Shown in pieces: positions 44,782 to 55,015 of a stretch of DNA of 64,000 nucleotides. How positions within the stretch are numbered: position 1 is the stretch's first letter; each line of letters opens with the position of its first letter. Both the position numbers and the translations under genes were made by a program. Source of the DNA: Buttiauxella brennerae ATCC 51605 (GTDB lineage Bacteria > Pseudomonadota > Gammaproteobacteria > Enterobacterales > Enterobacteriaceae); assembly GCF_001654925.1 (NCBI RefSeq), contig NZ_LXER01000006.1, forward strand, positions 186,001 to 250,000, given 5' to 3'. Below the pieces are notes generated by a model. That model made no database searches and was not told where the DNA came from. It saw nothing but the letters and a program-made list of their open reading frames with translations.

Positions 44782-47192
44782 TTGCCCGCTGGTTCTGGCG
44801 TGAATGGCGATCGCCATCACTGCTGATTGTCTGGCTGGCGTTGAGCCTGGCGGTTGCATGCGTGCTGGCGTTGGGCAATATCAGCGACCGCATGGAACAA
44901 GGGCTAAACCAGCAAAGCCGCGATTTTATGGCGGGCGACCGTGCTCTGCGCAGCGCGCGTGAAGTGCCGCAGGAGTGGCTTGATCAGGCCCGGAAAGATG
45001 GCCTGAAAGTCGGCAAGCAGCTGACCTTCGCCACCATGACATTTGCCGGAGATACGCCACAGCTGGCTTCGGTCAAAGCCGTGGATAGCGTTTACCCGAT
45101 GTACGGCCAGCTCGATACCAACCCGCCGGGGCTAAAACCTGAGCCGGGAAGCGTGCTGCTGGCACCGCGTTTAATGGCGTTGCTCAATCTTAAAGTGGGG
45201 GACTCGCTGGATGTGGGCGACACCACATTACGCATTGCCGGGGAAGTGATTCAGGAACCGGACTCGGGTTTTAACCCGTTCCAGATGGCTCCGCGCTTGA
45301 TGATGAACCTGGCTGATGTGGAAAAAACCGGCGCGGTACAGCCGGGGAGCCGTATCTCATGGCGCTACAAATTTGGCGGCACGCCGCAGCAGCTCGATAA
45401 ATTTGAACAGTATGTGGTGCCAAAACTCAAGCCAGAGCAGCGCTGGTACGGTATGGAACAAGATGAAGGCGCACTGGGCAAATCCCTTGAGCGTTCGCAA
45501 CAATTCTTACTGCTCTCCGCACTGCTGACGCTATTACTGGCGGTCGCCGCCGTTGCCGTGGCGATGAACCATTATTGCCGCAGTCGCTACGATTTAGTCG
45601 CTATCCTGAAAACGCTCGGGGCAGGGCGCGCGGCGTTGCGTAAGCTGATTATCGGCCAGTGGCTAATGGTGCTGGCGCTCTCAGCCATTACCGGTGGCGT
45701 AGCCGGTATGGTGTTTGAAGCGGTGCTGATGCGCCTGCTGAAACCTGTTTTGCCTGCGGCGCTGCCACCTGCAAGTCTCTGGCCGTGGGTGTGGGCTGTC
45801 GGTTCAATGGTGGTGATTTCCCTGTTGGTGGGTTTGCGCCCCTATCGCTTACTGCTGGCAACCCAACCGCTGCGCGTTTTACGCCGCGATGCCGTGGCAA
45901 ACGTCTGGCCGCTGAAAATCTATCTGCCAATAATCAGTATGGTGGTGGTCGGTCTTTTAGCCTTGCTGATGGGCGGTAGCACGCTGCTGTGGGCGGTGCT
46001 GGCGGGTACGGTGGTTCTGGCGGTGCTGTGCGGCATTGTTGGCTGGGGTGTGCTGAAACTGCTGAAAAAGCTGACGTTGAAAAACCTTGCGCTGCGCCTG
46101 GCGGTGAACCGCTTGCTGCGCCAGCCGTGGGTGACCTTAAGCCAACTGGCGGCGTTCTCGCTGTCGTTTATGTTGCTGGCATTACTGCTGGTGTTACGTG
46201 GCGATTTGCTCGACCGCTGGCAACAGCAATTACCCCCGGAAAGCCCGAACTATTTCCTGCTAAACATTGCCACTGAGCAGGTTCAGCCCGTGAAAGAGTT
46301 TTTGGCCGATCACCAGATTATCCCTGAATCGTTCTACCCGATTGTGCGCGTGCGCATGACGGCGATTAACGGTAAATCCACCGAAGGGAACCCGGACGAA
46401 GCGTTAAACCGTGAGCTGAACCTGACGTGGCAAAGCCAGAAGCCAGCGCATAATCCCATTCTAGCGGGCTCGTGGCCGCCGAAAGCGGGCGAAGTGTCGA
46501 TGGATGAAGGCGTGGCAAAACGTCTGAAGATTAAACTAGGCGATACCGTGACCTTTATGGGCGACACCCAGGATTTCTCAGCGAAAGTGTCCAGTATGCG
46601 TAAAGTCGACTGGGAAAGCCTGCGTCCTAATTTCTATTTTATCTTCCCGCCGGGTGCGCTGGATAACCAGCCGCAAAGCTGGCTAACCAGTTTCCATCTC
46701 GATGGAAAAAACAGCGTGCTCACGCAGCTAAACCGCGAATTTCCGACCGTCAGTTTGCTGGATATTGGCGCGATACTGCGCCAGGTTAGCCAGGTCCTGG
46801 AGCAGGTGAGCCGGGCACTGGAAGTGATGGTGGTGCTGGTTACGGCTTGTGGCGTGTTGCTGCTGTTAGCCCAGGTTCAGGTCGGTATGCGCCAGCGCCA
46901 TCAGGAACTGGTGGTGTACCGCACGCTGGGAGCCGGAAAGCGCCTGCTGCGCACCACGCTTTGGTGTGAGTTTGCCGTGTTGGGTCTGGTTTCCGGGCTG
47001 GTTGCCGCAATTGGCGCTGAAACCGCGCTCGGCCTGCTGCAAACCCGCGTGTTTGATTTCCCATGGGAGCCAGACTGGCGGTTGTGGGTGATTTTGCCGG
47101 TGAGCGGTGCGGTGCTGCTGTCGGTTTGTGGCGGTTGGCTGGGTGTGCGCTTATTGAAAGGTAAGGCGCTGTTCCGCCAGTTTGTTGCCTGA
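44778..47192 (+). CDS. ybbP: ABC transporter permease YbbP
   Basis: An 804-residue FtsX-type permease with ten predicted helices: one at the N-terminus (residues about 14-35), a cluster at about 250-440 with large loops, and a final trio at about 685-800 containing [20 protein letters not shown]. Periplasmic domains lie between. It is the same length as E. coli YbbP. GGGAGGAGG precedes the ATG, which overlaps the ybbA stop codon. The last 42 bp overlap the convergent allS gene. Confidence 0.95.
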   Translation: MIARWFWREWRSPSLLIVWLALSLAVACVLALGNISDRMEQGLNQQSRDFMAGDRALRSAREVPQEWLDQARKDGLKVGKQLTFATMTFAGDTPQLASVKAVDSVYPMYGQLDTNPPGLKPEPGSVLLAPRLMALLNLKVGDSLDVGDTTLRIAGEVIQEPDSGFNPFQMAPRLMMNLADVEKTGAVQPGSRISWRYKFGGTPQQLDKFEQYVVPKLKPEQRWYGMEQDEGALGKSLERSQQFLLLSALLTLLLAVAAVAVAMNHYCRSRYDLVAILKTLGAGRAALRKLIIGQWLMVLALSAITGGVAGMVFEAVLMRLLKPVLPAALPPASLWPWVWAVGSMVVISLLVGLRPYRLLLATQPLRVLRRDAVANVWPLKIYLPIISMVVVGLLALLMGGSTLLWAVLAGTVVLAVLCGIVGWGVLKLLKKLTLKNLALRLAVNRLLRQPWVTLSQLAAFSLSFMLLALLLVLRGDLLDRWQQQLPPESPNYFLLNIATEQVQPVKEFLADHQIIPESFYPIVRVRMTAINGKSTEGNPDEALNRELNLTWQSQKPAHNPILAGSWPPKAGEVSMDEGVAKRLKIKLGDTVTFMGDTQDFSAKVSSMRKVDWESLRPNFYFIFPPGALDNQPQSWLTSFHLDGKNSVLTQLNREFPTVSLLDIGAILRQVSQVLEQVSRALEVMVVLVTACGVLLLLAQVQVGMRQRHQELVVYRTLGAGKRLLRTTLWCEFAVLGLVSGLVAAIGAETALGLLQTRVFDFPWEPDWRLWVILPVSGAVLLSVCGGWLGVRLLKGKALFRQFVA

Positions 47193-48104
47193 GTTTAAAG
47201 GCGTCAGGAAACCCTTAATGGTGCTGGCGTTGTCCTCAAACAGACGGACAATTTCCAGCGCCGCTTTCCCGGCCTGCGCGTGATGCCAGGCAAGACTCAG
47301 CGGGGAAGGCGGGCGCATCGCTGGAATGGTGCGCGTCACCAGTTCGCCGCTATCGAGATAGCGCTGGCACAGCTTTCTGGGCAAAAATCCAATTCCCACT
47401 CCCGCCACGTGCGCGGCAATTTTAGTGCTCAAATCTGAAACCTGAATCTCTTTTTGCCCGGTCAGTCGCCATGCCACGCGTTTGGTGATGTGACGGGCGC
47501 TGTCTTCAATATTAATCGCCGGATACTGACGCAGTTTTGCCTCGTTTAACGCCCCCGTTTCCAGCGCTAACGGGTGGTGCGCTGCCAGTACAAACACCCA
47601 GTCGATTTCCCCAAGCGGCAGCAGGCTGATGGTTTCGGACAGCGTTTCCGTTCCTGACACGCCAATCGCCAGCGAAAAATCGCCGTGCAATAGCGCATCC
47701 CAGACACCCATATAAATCTGGCGAGAAAGGGTGAATTGCGTCAGTGGGAAACGCGCCACTAAATGTGCAAGCAGAGTAGCAATCGCCGCAGGTTCATACA
47801 GTAAGTTATTGATAACAATATTGACCTGCCGTTCCACGCCATCATTGATTTGCTTCAGCTCGCCGGGCATGGCATCGAGCCACGCCAACCATTCTTTCGA
47901 ACGCTCCAGTAAATGAACGCCCGCCGCGGTCAGCAGAACGCTGCGCGTCGTGCGCTGAAACAGGGGTACACCCGTACTTTCCTCAAGCAACTTAATGCGA
48001 TAGCTGATCGTCGCCGTAGTTTTGTGTAATCGCTCGGCCGCTTTAGAAAAGCTGGCGGTTTCGGCCACGGTGAGAAAGGTGCGGATGGTTTCCTGGTCAA
48101 GCAT
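47151..48104 (-). CDS. allS: LysR-family activator of allantoin genes AllS
   Basis: A 317-residue LysR regulator very like E. coli AllS. The HTH region reads [24 protein letters not shown], and the effector domain includes [12 protein letters not shown] and [13 protein letters not shown]. AllS activates the allDCE operon under anaerobic allantoin use. The start [10 protein letters not shown] at 48104 is chosen by alignment; a longer in-frame start seven codons upstream lacks support. The C-terminal tail, about nine residues longer than in E. coli, lies in a 42-bp overlap with ybbP. In E. coli other genes (rhsD, selU) separate these loci. Confidence 0.95.
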   Translation of the reverse strand: MLDQETIRTFLTVAETASFSKAAERLHKTTATISYRIKLLEESTGVPLFQRTTRSVLLTAAGVHLLERSKEWLAWLDAMPGELKQINDGVERQVNIVINNLLYEPAAIATLLAHLVARFPLTQFTLSRQIYMGVWDALLHGDFSLAIGVSGTETLSETISLLPLGEIDWVFVLAAHHPLALETGALNEAKLRQYPAINIEDSARHITKRVAWRLTGQKEIQVSDLSTKIAAHVAGVGIGFLPRKLCQRYLDSGELVTRTIPAMRPPSPLSLAWHHAQAGKAALEIVRLFEDNASTIKGFLTPLNSGNKLAEQRLTFQ

Positions 48105-48182
48105 TTTCAGGCCTTTATATATCAATGATTTTTAATGATATTTGCATATTTGCCTTATAAATGATGTGGTATAAATCTCATT

Positions 48183-48201
48183 ATTGGAAAAATATTCCAA
48201 T
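48183..48201. promoter_or_regulatory. AllR operator between allS and allA
   Basis: ATTGGAA-AAATA-TTCCAAT is a perfect 7-bp dyad matching the TTGGAAA/TTTCCAA style of AllR sites. It lies in the divergent allS-allA region, where AllR is known to act in E. coli. Confidence 0.82.
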
Positions 48202-48302
48202 TTAATATTGCATCAAAAGAGGTTTAGGTTTTAGATTGCTCTCAGCGGTGTCATTTTGATCACTCGAAATGGCAAAAGGATCAACAGGAGCAGGAACACG
48301 GA

Positions 48303-48785
48303 ATGAAACTCAAGTTGTTACCTCTGACTCAAGAGGCTTTTGCGCCTTATGGTGACGTTATCGGAACCGAAGGAAAGGAATTTTTCCATATCAATAACGG
48401 GCAAACCGAGCGTTACCACGATTTGGCGTTGGTTGAGATCCTCCAGCAGGATCGTGCGCTCGTCAGCATTAACCGCGCCCAGCCGCTGGAAATGCCAATC
48501 ACCGTCACGCAGCTCGAACGCCATCCACTCGGCTCGCAGGCGTTTATTCCCCTTAACGGCGAGCGTTTTATTGTGGTCGTCGCACTAGGTGACGAGCAGC
48601 CAGACCCTGAAACCATGCTCGGGTTTATCACCAATGGCCGCCAGGGCGTGAACTACCATCGCAACGTCTGGCATCACCCGTTGTTTGCCTGGCAGAAAGT
48701 GACAGACTTTTTAACGGTGGATCGCGGCGGCAGCGATAATTGCGATTTGGTGAACGTCGCGCCAAAAGAGCTGGTGTTGAGCTGA
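48303..48785 (+). CDS. allA: Ureidoglycolate lyase
   Basis: A 160-residue enzyme of the same length as E. coli AllA. It splits (S)-ureidoglycolate into glyoxylate and urea, the step feeding Gcl. Conserved segments are [20 protein letters not shown] near residue 24 and [18 protein letters not shown] near residue 114, which line the cupin-like active site. It is divergent from allS, with an AllR operator between. GGAGCAGG precedes the ATG. Confidence 0.96.
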   Translation: MKLKLLPLTQEAFAPYGDVIGTEGKEFFHINNGQTERYHDLALVEILQQDRALVSINRAQPLEMPITVTQLERHPLGSQAFIPLNGERFIVVVALGDEQPDPETMLGFITNGRQGVNYHRNVWHHPLFAWQKVTDFLTVDRGGSDNCDLVNVAPKELVLS

Positions 48786-48910
48786 TTGTTTTAGGTTTTT
48801 TTTAGGATAAATCCCGTGACGCTTCAAAGTATCTTTCATAAGATGGCGCGTTTAATTCATTGACGTAGCACGCTTCCCGTAGTGTTTCAGGGGTGGGAGA
48901 TAATAGAAGA

Positions 48911-49729
48911 ATGACTGAACTAAGACGTCGCGGACGGCCAAGTCAGCCGGAGTCCAGCTCGCAGAAAGGCGCGCAGGCACTGGAACGAGGCATCGCCATT
49001 TTGCAGTATCTGGCGCAGGCGGGTGGCAGCTCTTCGGTTACTGATATCGCCGAAAACCTCGAACTGCCGCTATCCACCACTTTTCGCTTACTTAAAGTGC
49101 TGGAGAATGCCGATTTTATCTATCAGGACAGCCAGTTAGGCTGGTGGCATATCGGTCTTGGCGTGTTTAACGTCGGTTCGGCCTATATCCACAACCGGGA
49201 TGTGTTATCCGTTGCGGCACCTTTCATGCGCCGCCTGATGGTGCATTCAGGGGAGACGGTCAACGTTGCGATTCGTAACGGTGGCGAAGCGGTGCTGATT
49301 GGCCAACTTGAATGCCAGTCGATGGTGCGCATGTGTGCGCCACTGGGCAGCCGTCTGCCGCTTCATGCGTCCGGGGCGGGTAAAGCATTGCTCTATCCGC
49401 TGATGGAAGATGAGCTGATGGACTTGATAGTGAAAACCGGGCTGAAGAGCTTTACGTCGGGAACCCTTGCAGACCTGCATCAGCTTAAGAAGGACTTGCA
49501 GCTTTCTAGTGACCGTGGATATGTCATTGATAAAGAAGAGCATGTGCAGGGGCTAAATTGCATCGCCTCACCGATATACGACAGTACCGGCAACGTGGTA
49601 GCGGCCATTTCTATCTCTGGCCCAAGCTCCCGGTTAACGCCGGAAAGATTTTTAAACCTGGGCGAATTAGTTCGCGATACGGCAACTGATATTAGTGCGG
49701 CGCTGGGTCTGAATACTCCGGCACGCTAG
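48911..49729 (+). CDS. allR: IclR-family repressor AllR
   Basis: A 272-residue IclR-type repressor. The N-terminal winged helix (about residues 22-80: [31 protein letters not shown]) is followed by the effector domain (about 95-265) with [17 protein letters not shown] and [20 protein letters not shown]. In E. coli AllR represses allA, the gcl operon and allS; glyoxylate relieves and allantoin modulates repression. The start at 48911 aligns with E. coli AllR; an in-frame ATG six codons earlier does not. Confidence 0.96.
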   Translation: MTELRRRGRPSQPESSSQKGAQALERGIAILQYLAQAGGSSSVTDIAENLELPLSTTFRLLKVLENADFIYQDSQLGWWHIGLGVFNVGSAYIHNRDVLSVAAPFMRRLMVHSGETVNVAIRNGGEAVLIGQLECQSMVRMCAPLGSRLPLHASGAGKALLYPLMEDELMDLIVKTGLKSFTSGTLADLHQLKKDLQLSSDRGYVIDKEEHVQGLNCIASPIYDSTGNVVAAISISGPSSRLTPERFLNLGELVRDTATDISAALGLNTPAR

Positions 49730-49735
49730 AAACAA

Positions 49736-49767
49736 AATTCCCGTCAGTCTATGTGCGGGATTTTTTT
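49736..49767 (+). terminator. Rho-independent terminator of allR
   Basis: ATTCCCG and CGGGAT form the outer stem of a hairpin followed by seven T residues just after the allR stop codon. It isolates allR from the gcl operon. Confidence 0.8.
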
Positions 49768-49780
49768 GAACTTACTTTAA

Positions 49781-49799
49781 GTTGGAAAAAGTTTCCAAC
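49781..49799. promoter_or_regulatory. AllR operator upstream of gcl
   Basis: GTTGGAAA-AAG-TTTCCAAC is a perfect 8-bp dyad, 25 bp before the gcl start codon and very similar to the site near allA. In E. coli AllR represses gcl. Confidence 0.88.
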
Positions 49800-49823
49800 A
49801 TTGAAATAAAAAGGAAAAGACCC

Positions 49824-51605
49824 ATGGCCAGAATGAAAGCCGTTGATGCGGCAATGTATGTACTGGAAAAAGAAGGTGTGAATACCGCGTTTGGCGTACC
49901 GGGTGCGGCGATTAACCCATTCTATTCGGCAATGCGTCAGCATGGCGGCATTCGCCATGTCCTTGCTCGCCATGTTGAAGGGGCATCCCATATGGCGGAA
50001 GGGTATACCCGCGCTAAAGCCGGTAATATCGGCGTATGCCTCGGTACTTCAGGCCCGGCGGGTACGGATATGATTACCGCACTTTATTCCGCATCTGCTG
50101 ACTCAATTCCCATTCTTTGCATTACCGGCCAGGCTCCGCGTGCGCGTTTGCACAAAGAGGATTTCCAGGCGGTGGATATCGAATCTATCGCCAAGCCTGT
50201 CACCAAAATGGCCGTCACGGTTCTGGAACCTGCGCTGGTGCCACGTGTATTGCAACAGGCGTTCCACTTAATGCGTTCTGGTCGCCCAGGCCCGGTGCTG
50301 GTGGACTTACCGTTTGACGTGCAGGTAGCGGAAATCGAATTTGATCCGGATATGTATGAGCCTTTGCCGGTCTACAAACCTGAAGCTTCGCGCAAGCAAA
50401 TCGTCAAAGCACTTGAGATGTTGATGCAGGCCGAACGCCCGGTTATCGTTTCTGGTGGTGGCGTTATCAACGCGGATGCGGCGGCATTGTTGCAACGTTT
50501 TGCGGAGATTACCCAGGTTCCGGTGATTCCTACGCTGATGGGTTGGGGCACGATTCCGGACGATCACGAACTGATGGCGGGCATGGTTGGGCTGCAAACC
50601 GCGCACCGTTATGGCAACGCTACCCTGCTGGCTTCTGACATGGTGTTTGGTATCGGCAACCGCTTTGCGAACCGTCACACCGGCTCGGTTGATAAGTACA
50701 CCGCCGGTCGCAAAATCGTGCATATCGACATTGAGCCAACGCAAATTGGCCGCGTGTTATGCCCGGATCTCGGCATTGTTTCTGACGCAAAAGCGGCTCT
50801 CACCTTGTTGGTCGACGTCGCAGAAGAGCTGAAAAAAGCAGGGCGCTTACCGGATCGCAAAGCATGGATTGCCGATTGTCAGCAGCGCAAACGTACTCTG
50901 CTGCGCAAAACTCACTTCGACAATGTGCCGGTCAAACCGCAGCGCGTTTACGAAGAGATGAACAAAGCCTTTGGCCGCGAGGCGTGCTACGTCACCACCA
51001 TCGGCCTGTCGCAAATTGCTGCGGCGCAAATGCTGCACGTTTTCCACGATCGCCACTGGATTAATGCCGGGCAGGCAGGTCCGCTGGGTTGGACAATTCC
51101 GGCCGCGCTCGGTGTTTGTGTCGCCGATCCAAAACGTAGTGTCGTTGCACTTTCCGGCGATTACGACTTCCAGTTCTTAATTGAAGAGTTGGCTGTCGGG
51201 GCGCAATTCAATATTCCATATATCCACGTTGTGGTGAATAACGCCTATTTAGGTCTTATTCGCCAGTCACAGCGCGCCTTCGATATGGATTATTGCGTCC
51301 AGTTAGCCTTCGAAAATATTAACTCTGAAGAAGTTAATGGATACGGTGTTGACCACGTCAAAGTCGCTGAAGGTTTAGGTTGTAAAGCGATTCGCGTATT
51401 TAAACCGGAAGATATTGCTCCGGCATTTGAGCAAGCAAAAGAGTTAATGGCGAAATACAGCGTGCCAGTCGTGGTGGAAGTTATTCTTGAGCGTGTCACC
51501 AATATTTCAATGGGAAGCGAGTTGGATAACGTTAATGAATTTGAAGCCACTGCTGAAAGTGCCGCGGACGCACCGACTGAAACCTGCTTTATGAAATATG
51601 AATAA
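49824..51605 (+). CDS. gcl: Glyoxylate carboligase (tartronate-semialdehyde synthase)
   Basis: A 593-residue thiamine-diphosphate enzyme, the same length as E. coli Gcl. It joins two glyoxylates to tartronate semialdehyde and CO2 and uses FAD. Val51 (HVEGAS) takes the place of the glutamate conserved in other ThDP enzymes, a known hallmark of Gcl. The ThDP-Mg site is in the C-terminal third ([17 protein letters not shown]). AAGGA precedes the ATG at 49824. A longer frame upstream runs through the AllR operator and is not coding. It is first in the gcl-hyi-glxR operon. Confidence 0.97.
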   Translation: MARMKAVDAAMYVLEKEGVNTAFGVPGAAINPFYSAMRQHGGIRHVLARHVEGASHMAEGYTRAKAGNIGVCLGTSGPAGTDMITALYSASADSIPILCITGQAPRARLHKEDFQAVDIESIAKPVTKMAVTVLEPALVPRVLQQAFHLMRSGRPGPVLVDLPFDVQVAEIEFDPDMYEPLPVYKPEASRKQIVKALEMLMQAERPVIVSGGGVINADAAALLQRFAEITQVPVIPTLMGWGTIPDDHELMAGMVGLQTAHRYGNATLLASDMVFGIGNRFANRHTGSVDKYTAGRKIVHIDIEPTQIGRVLCPDLGIVSDAKAALTLLVDVAEELKKAGRLPDRKAWIADCQQRKRTLLRKTHFDNVPVKPQRVYEEMNKAFGREACYVTTIGLSQIAAAQMLHVFHDRHWINAGQAGPLGWTIPAALGVCVADPKRSVVALSGDYDFQFLIEELAVGAQFNIPYIHVVVNNAYLGLIRQSQRAFDMDYCVQLAFENINSEEVNGYGVDHVKVAEGLGCKAIRVFKPEDIAPAFEQAKELMAKYSVPVVVEVILERVTNISMGSELDNVNEFEATAESAADAPTETCFMKYE

Positions 51606-51616
51606 CGGAGAATATC

Positions 51617-52393
51617 ATGCTACGTTTTTCGGCTAATTTATCGATGCTGTTTCTGGAATATGATTTTCTTGACCGTTTTGAACGCGCCGCTGCGGCAGGG
51701 TTTAAAGCGGTAGAGTTTATGTTCCCGTATGGATACAGCGTTGCGGTGTTGCAGGAAAAGTTAAAATCTAACGGACTTGAACACACGCTACATAACTTAC
51801 CGGCGGGTGACTGGGATAAAGGCGAGCGTGGTATTGCTTGTATTCCTGGGCGTGAAGAAGAGTTTCGCAGCGGTGTACAAGCTGCAATCTTGTATGCCAA
51901 AGCGCTGGGCAACAGCAAAATCAATTGCCTGGTCGGGAAAACACCAGCAGGGGTAAGTGCTGAAAAAGTCCGCGAGACTCTGGTTGAAAATCTGCGTTAC
52001 GCGGGGAGCGAACTGGCAAAAGAAGGCATTCTGTTGGTGATTGAACCGCTCAATCATTTCGATATGCCCGGCTTTTACCTCACTGGCACCCAGCAGGCTA
52101 TCGACCTGATTGATGAAATTGGCTGCGACAACATCCGTGTGCAATATGACATTTATCATATGCAACGGATGGAAGGAGAATTAGCCAATACGTTAACGGG
52201 GAAATTAGCCAGAATTGGCCATATCCAGTTAGCAGATAATCCTGGGCGTGGTGAGCCAGGAACCGGTGAAATTAATTATGATTATCTCTTCTCGCTAATT
52301 AATAAATTAGATTATGACGGTTGGGTGGGTTGTGAATATAAACCGAAAACCACCACCGAAGAAGGGATGTCCTGGATTAATCAGTACCGTTAA
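51617..52393 (+). CDS. hyi: Hydroxypyruvate isomerase
   Basis: A 258-residue TIM-barrel isomerase of the Hyi/xylose-isomerase-like family, the same length as E. coli Hyi. It interconverts tartronate semialdehyde and hydroxypyruvate. Metal-site Glu and His residues lie in VIEPLNHFD, YDIYHMQRMEGE and GEINYDYLF. It starts 11 bp after gcl. Confidence 0.95.
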   Translation: MLRFSANLSMLFLEYDFLDRFERAAAAGFKAVEFMFPYGYSVAVLQEKLKSNGLEHTLHNLPAGDWDKGERGIACIPGREEEFRSGVQAAILYAKALGNSKINCLVGKTPAGVSAEKVRETLVENLRYAGSELAKEGILLVIEPLNHFDMPGFYLTGTQQAIDLIDEIGCDNIRVQYDIYHMQRMEGELANTLTGKLARIGHIQLADNPGRGEPGTGEINYDYLFSLINKLDYDGWVGCEYKPKTTTEEGMSWINQYR

Positions 52394-52408
52394 TCCTAAT
52401 TAAATAAA

Positions 52409-52457
52409 CAGGCAATAAAAATATGCCCACTTTTGTGGCAGGGACACTTATTGCCTG
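52409..52457 (+). other. Nested hairpin between hyi and glxR
   Basis: CAGGCAATAA pairs with TTATTGCCTG (10 bp, perfect) and encloses a second hairpin, TGCC(C)AC-TTTT-GTGGCA. With no T-run, it may protect or process the operon mRNA rather than terminate it. Confidence 0.7.
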
Positions 52458-52481
52458 AAATAACCTGTAAGGAATGAAACA

Positions 52482-53360
52482 ATGAATCTTGGTTTTATTG
52501 GTCTGGGTATTATGGGCACGCCGATGGCACAGCGCCTGGCGCAGGGGGGGCATAAGCTTCGTGTCTGCACGATCGGCCCTGTCTCAGACAAACTCTATTC
52601 ATTAGGGGCTGAAAACTGCGAAACGGCGCGCAACGTAACAGAAAAATCAGACATCATCTTTATCATGGTGCCAGATACACCGCAGGTCGAAGAGGTGCTG
52701 TTTGGGCCTGAAGGTTGTGCGCAGGCTTCACTGAAGGGCAAAACCATTGTTGATATGAGTTCAATTTCGCCTATCGAAACCAAACGCTTTGCTCAAAAGG
52801 TGATTGAACGCGGCGGCGAATACCTTGATGCACCGGTTTCCGGCGGCGAGGTGGGAGCTAAAGAAGGCACGCTTTCAATCATGGTGGGTGGCAATCCAGA
52901 AGTGTTTGAACGTGTGCAGCCGTTGTTTGAAGTGATGGGCAAAAACATTACGTTGGTGGGTGGGAATGGCGACGGTCAAACCTGCAAAGTGGCAAACCAG
53001 ATTATTGTGGCGTTAAACATTGAAGCGGTTTCTGAAGCCTTATTGTTTGCCTCTAAAGCCGGAGCTGACCCTGCACGCGTTCGCCAGGCATTAATGGGTG
53101 GATTTGCGTCTTCACGTATTCTCGAAGTTCACGGTGAGCGCATGATCAAACGGACGTTTGCGCCTGGTTTTAAAATTGCCCTACACCAGAAAGATTTAAA
53201 TCTGGCGCTACAAAGTGCCAAAGCCCTGGCGATTACATTGCCAAATACAGCCACCTGCCAGGAGTTATTTAATACCTGTGCGGCGAATGGCGGTAGCCAG
53301 CTAGACCATTCTGCATTAATTCAGTCGTTGGAATTAATGGCGAATCACAAAATTTCCTGA
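52482..53360 (+). CDS. glxR: Tartronate semialdehyde reductase GlxR
   Basis: A 292-residue beta-hydroxyacid dehydrogenase, the same length as E. coli GlxR. The N-terminal NAD-binding motif GFIGLGIMGTPMA, the DAPVSGGEVGAKEGTLSIMV signature and the catalytic lysine in GDGQTCKVANQI are present. It reduces tartronate semialdehyde to glycerate. It follows hyi after a hairpin-containing gap of 88 bp. Confidence 0.96.
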   Translation: MNLGFIGLGIMGTPMAQRLAQGGHKLRVCTIGPVSDKLYSLGAENCETARNVTEKSDIIFIMVPDTPQVEEVLFGPEGCAQASLKGKTIVDMSSISPIETKRFAQKVIERGGEYLDAPVSGGEVGAKEGTLSIMVGGNPEVFERVQPLFEVMGKNITLVGGNGDGQTCKVANQIIVALNIEAVSEALLFASKAGADPARVRQALMGGFASSRILEVHGERMIKRTFAPGFKIALHQKDLNLALQSAKALAITLPNTATCQELFNTCAANGGSQLDHSALIQSLELMANHKIS

Positions 53361-53373
53361 TTATTGAAATAAA

Positions 53374-53401
53374 AGCACTGCGCACAAAGAGGCGCAGTGC
53401 T
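53374..53401 (+). other. Strong hairpin after glxR
   Basis: AGCACTGCGC and GCGCAGTGCT form a perfect 10-bp stem with an 8-nt loop, but only AATAGAG follows. It likely marks the 3' end or a processing point of the gcl-hyi-glxR message. Confidence 0.65.
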
Positions 53402-53490
53402 AATAGAGTTAACTTTTTCTTTTTGTTTTATTTGTGTTTCCGAAAAGCTAAGCCCATAGCGTTGTTATTACGTGATTAGTAGAGGGATAT

Positions 53491-54954
53491 ATGGAAAGAC
53501 AGGAACAGCAGCAAAGAGAGTTTTATCGGGCCAGGGGCTATAGCGACGATCTTCTTCCAAAAGAAAAAGAGAAACAAACCTGGAAAGCATTTAACTATTT
53601 TACCCTATGGATGGGGTCAGTTCATAATGTTCCAAATTATGTCATGGTCGGCGGCTTCTTTATATTAGGGTTGTCCACATTAAGTATTATGTTGGCAATT
53701 ATTCTGAGCGCGTTTTTTATTGCTTTTGTCATGGTAATGAACGGTGCGGCAGGAACCAAATACGGCGTGCCGTTTGCCATGATTTTACGTGCTTCCTATG
53801 GCGTGCGCGGTTCACTATTCCCCGGCATTTTACGTGGTGGGATTGCAGCTATTATGTGGTTCGGCCTGCAATGCTATGCCGGTTCGCTCGCCTTCTTAAT
53901 TCTGATTGGCAAAATCTGGCCAGGCTTCCTCTCCCTCGGCGGCGATTTCAATATCCTGGGTCTTAATTTGCCGGGCCTGATTGCCTTCCTGTTCTTCTGG
54001 GCAATCAACGTCGCCATTGGTTTTGGTGGTGGTGGAGTGCTCAATAAATTCACTGCGGTTCTCAACCCTTGTATTTACATCGTCTTCGGCGGCATGGCTA
54101 TCTGGGCTATTTCCCTGGTGGGGATTCAACCTATTCTGGACTACGTCCCGGCAGGTGTTCAGAAAGCAGAAAATAGTGGCTTCCTGTTCCTGGTGGTGAT
54201 TAACGCCGTAGTGGCGGTCTGGGCGGCCCCGGCAGTCAGTGCCTCTGACTTTACCCAGAATGCGCAAAGCTTCCGTCAGCAGGCACTAGGGCAAACTTTA
54301 GGGTTATTGGTGGCCTACATTCTGTTTGCGGTGGCAGGTGTGTGTATTATCGCTGGGGCCAGTATTCACTACGGCGTAGACACGTGGAACGTGCTGGATA
54401 TCGTGCAGAAGTGGGACAGCCTGTTTGCTTCATTCTTCGCGGTGTTAGTGATTCTGATGACCACGATTTCAACCAATGCCACGGGTAATATCATCCCTGC
54501 GGGATACCAGATTGCGGCCATTGCTCCGACCAAACTGACTTATAAAAACGGTGTGCTCATTGCCAGTATTATCAGCCTGCTGATTTGCCCATGGAAATTA
54601 ATGGAAAACCAAAGCAGCATCTATTTATTCCTCGATATCATCGGTGGAATGTTAGGGCCGGTCATCGGCGTGATGATGGCACATTACTTTATTGTGATGC
54701 GTTCGCAAATTGACCTGGATACTTTATATACCAAAGCCGGTGATTATAAGTTTTACGATAACGGTTTTAACGTCACGGCGTTCTCTGTCACTTTAATTGC
54801 GGTTGTGCTTTCGTTAGGCGGGAAATTTATTCCGCTACTTGAGCCGCTGTCGCGTGTGTCATGGTTTGTTGGTGTGATTACCGCATTCGTTTTATATGTT
54901 CTGCTTAAAAAACGCGATGCACCAGGAGTCTCTACCGAGCATAAAGCTGCTTGA
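53491..54954 (+). CDS. allP: NCS1-family allantoin permease AllP (YbbW)
   Basis: A 487-residue NCS1 (nucleobase:cation symporter-1) transporter with 12 predicted helices. Family signatures include NYFTLWMGSVHNVPNY near residue 35, GVPFAMILRASYGVRG and WAAPAVSASDFTQNA. It is expected to import allantoin with a cation; it is very close to E. coli YbbW over its length. It follows glxR after 130 bp and precedes allB. Confidence 0.93.
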   Translation: MERQEQQQREFYRARGYSDDLLPKEKEKQTWKAFNYFTLWMGSVHNVPNYVMVGGFFILGLSTLSIMLAIILSAFFIAFVMVMNGAAGTKYGVPFAMILRASYGVRGSLFPGILRGGIAAIMWFGLQCYAGSLAFLILIGKIWPGFLSLGGDFNILGLNLPGLIAFLFFWAINVAIGFGGGGVLNKFTAVLNPCIYIVFGGMAIWAISLVGIQPILDYVPAGVQKAENSGFLFLVVINAVVAVWAAPAVSASDFTQNAQSFRQQALGQTLGLLVAYILFAVAGVCIIAGASIHYGVDTWNVLDIVQKWDSLFASFFAVLVILMTTISTNATGNIIPAGYQIAAIAPTKLTYKNGVLIASIISLLICPWKLMENQSSIYLFLDIIGGMLGPVIGVMMAHYFIVMRSQIDLDTLYTKAGDYKFYDNGFNVTAFSVTLIAVVLSLGGKFIPLLEPLSRVSWFVGVITAFVLYVLLKKRDAPGVSTEHKAA

Positions 54955-55015
54955 TATAAATATAACGTCTTACCCCTGTACTTAATAAAAATACGTACCC
55001 TTACAAGGAGAAGTT

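Noticed and set aside
48249..48264. CRP-like word TGTCA-TTTTGA-TCACT upstream of allA
   Set aside because: One mismatch in each half-site, too degenerate to report as a site without a matrix score.
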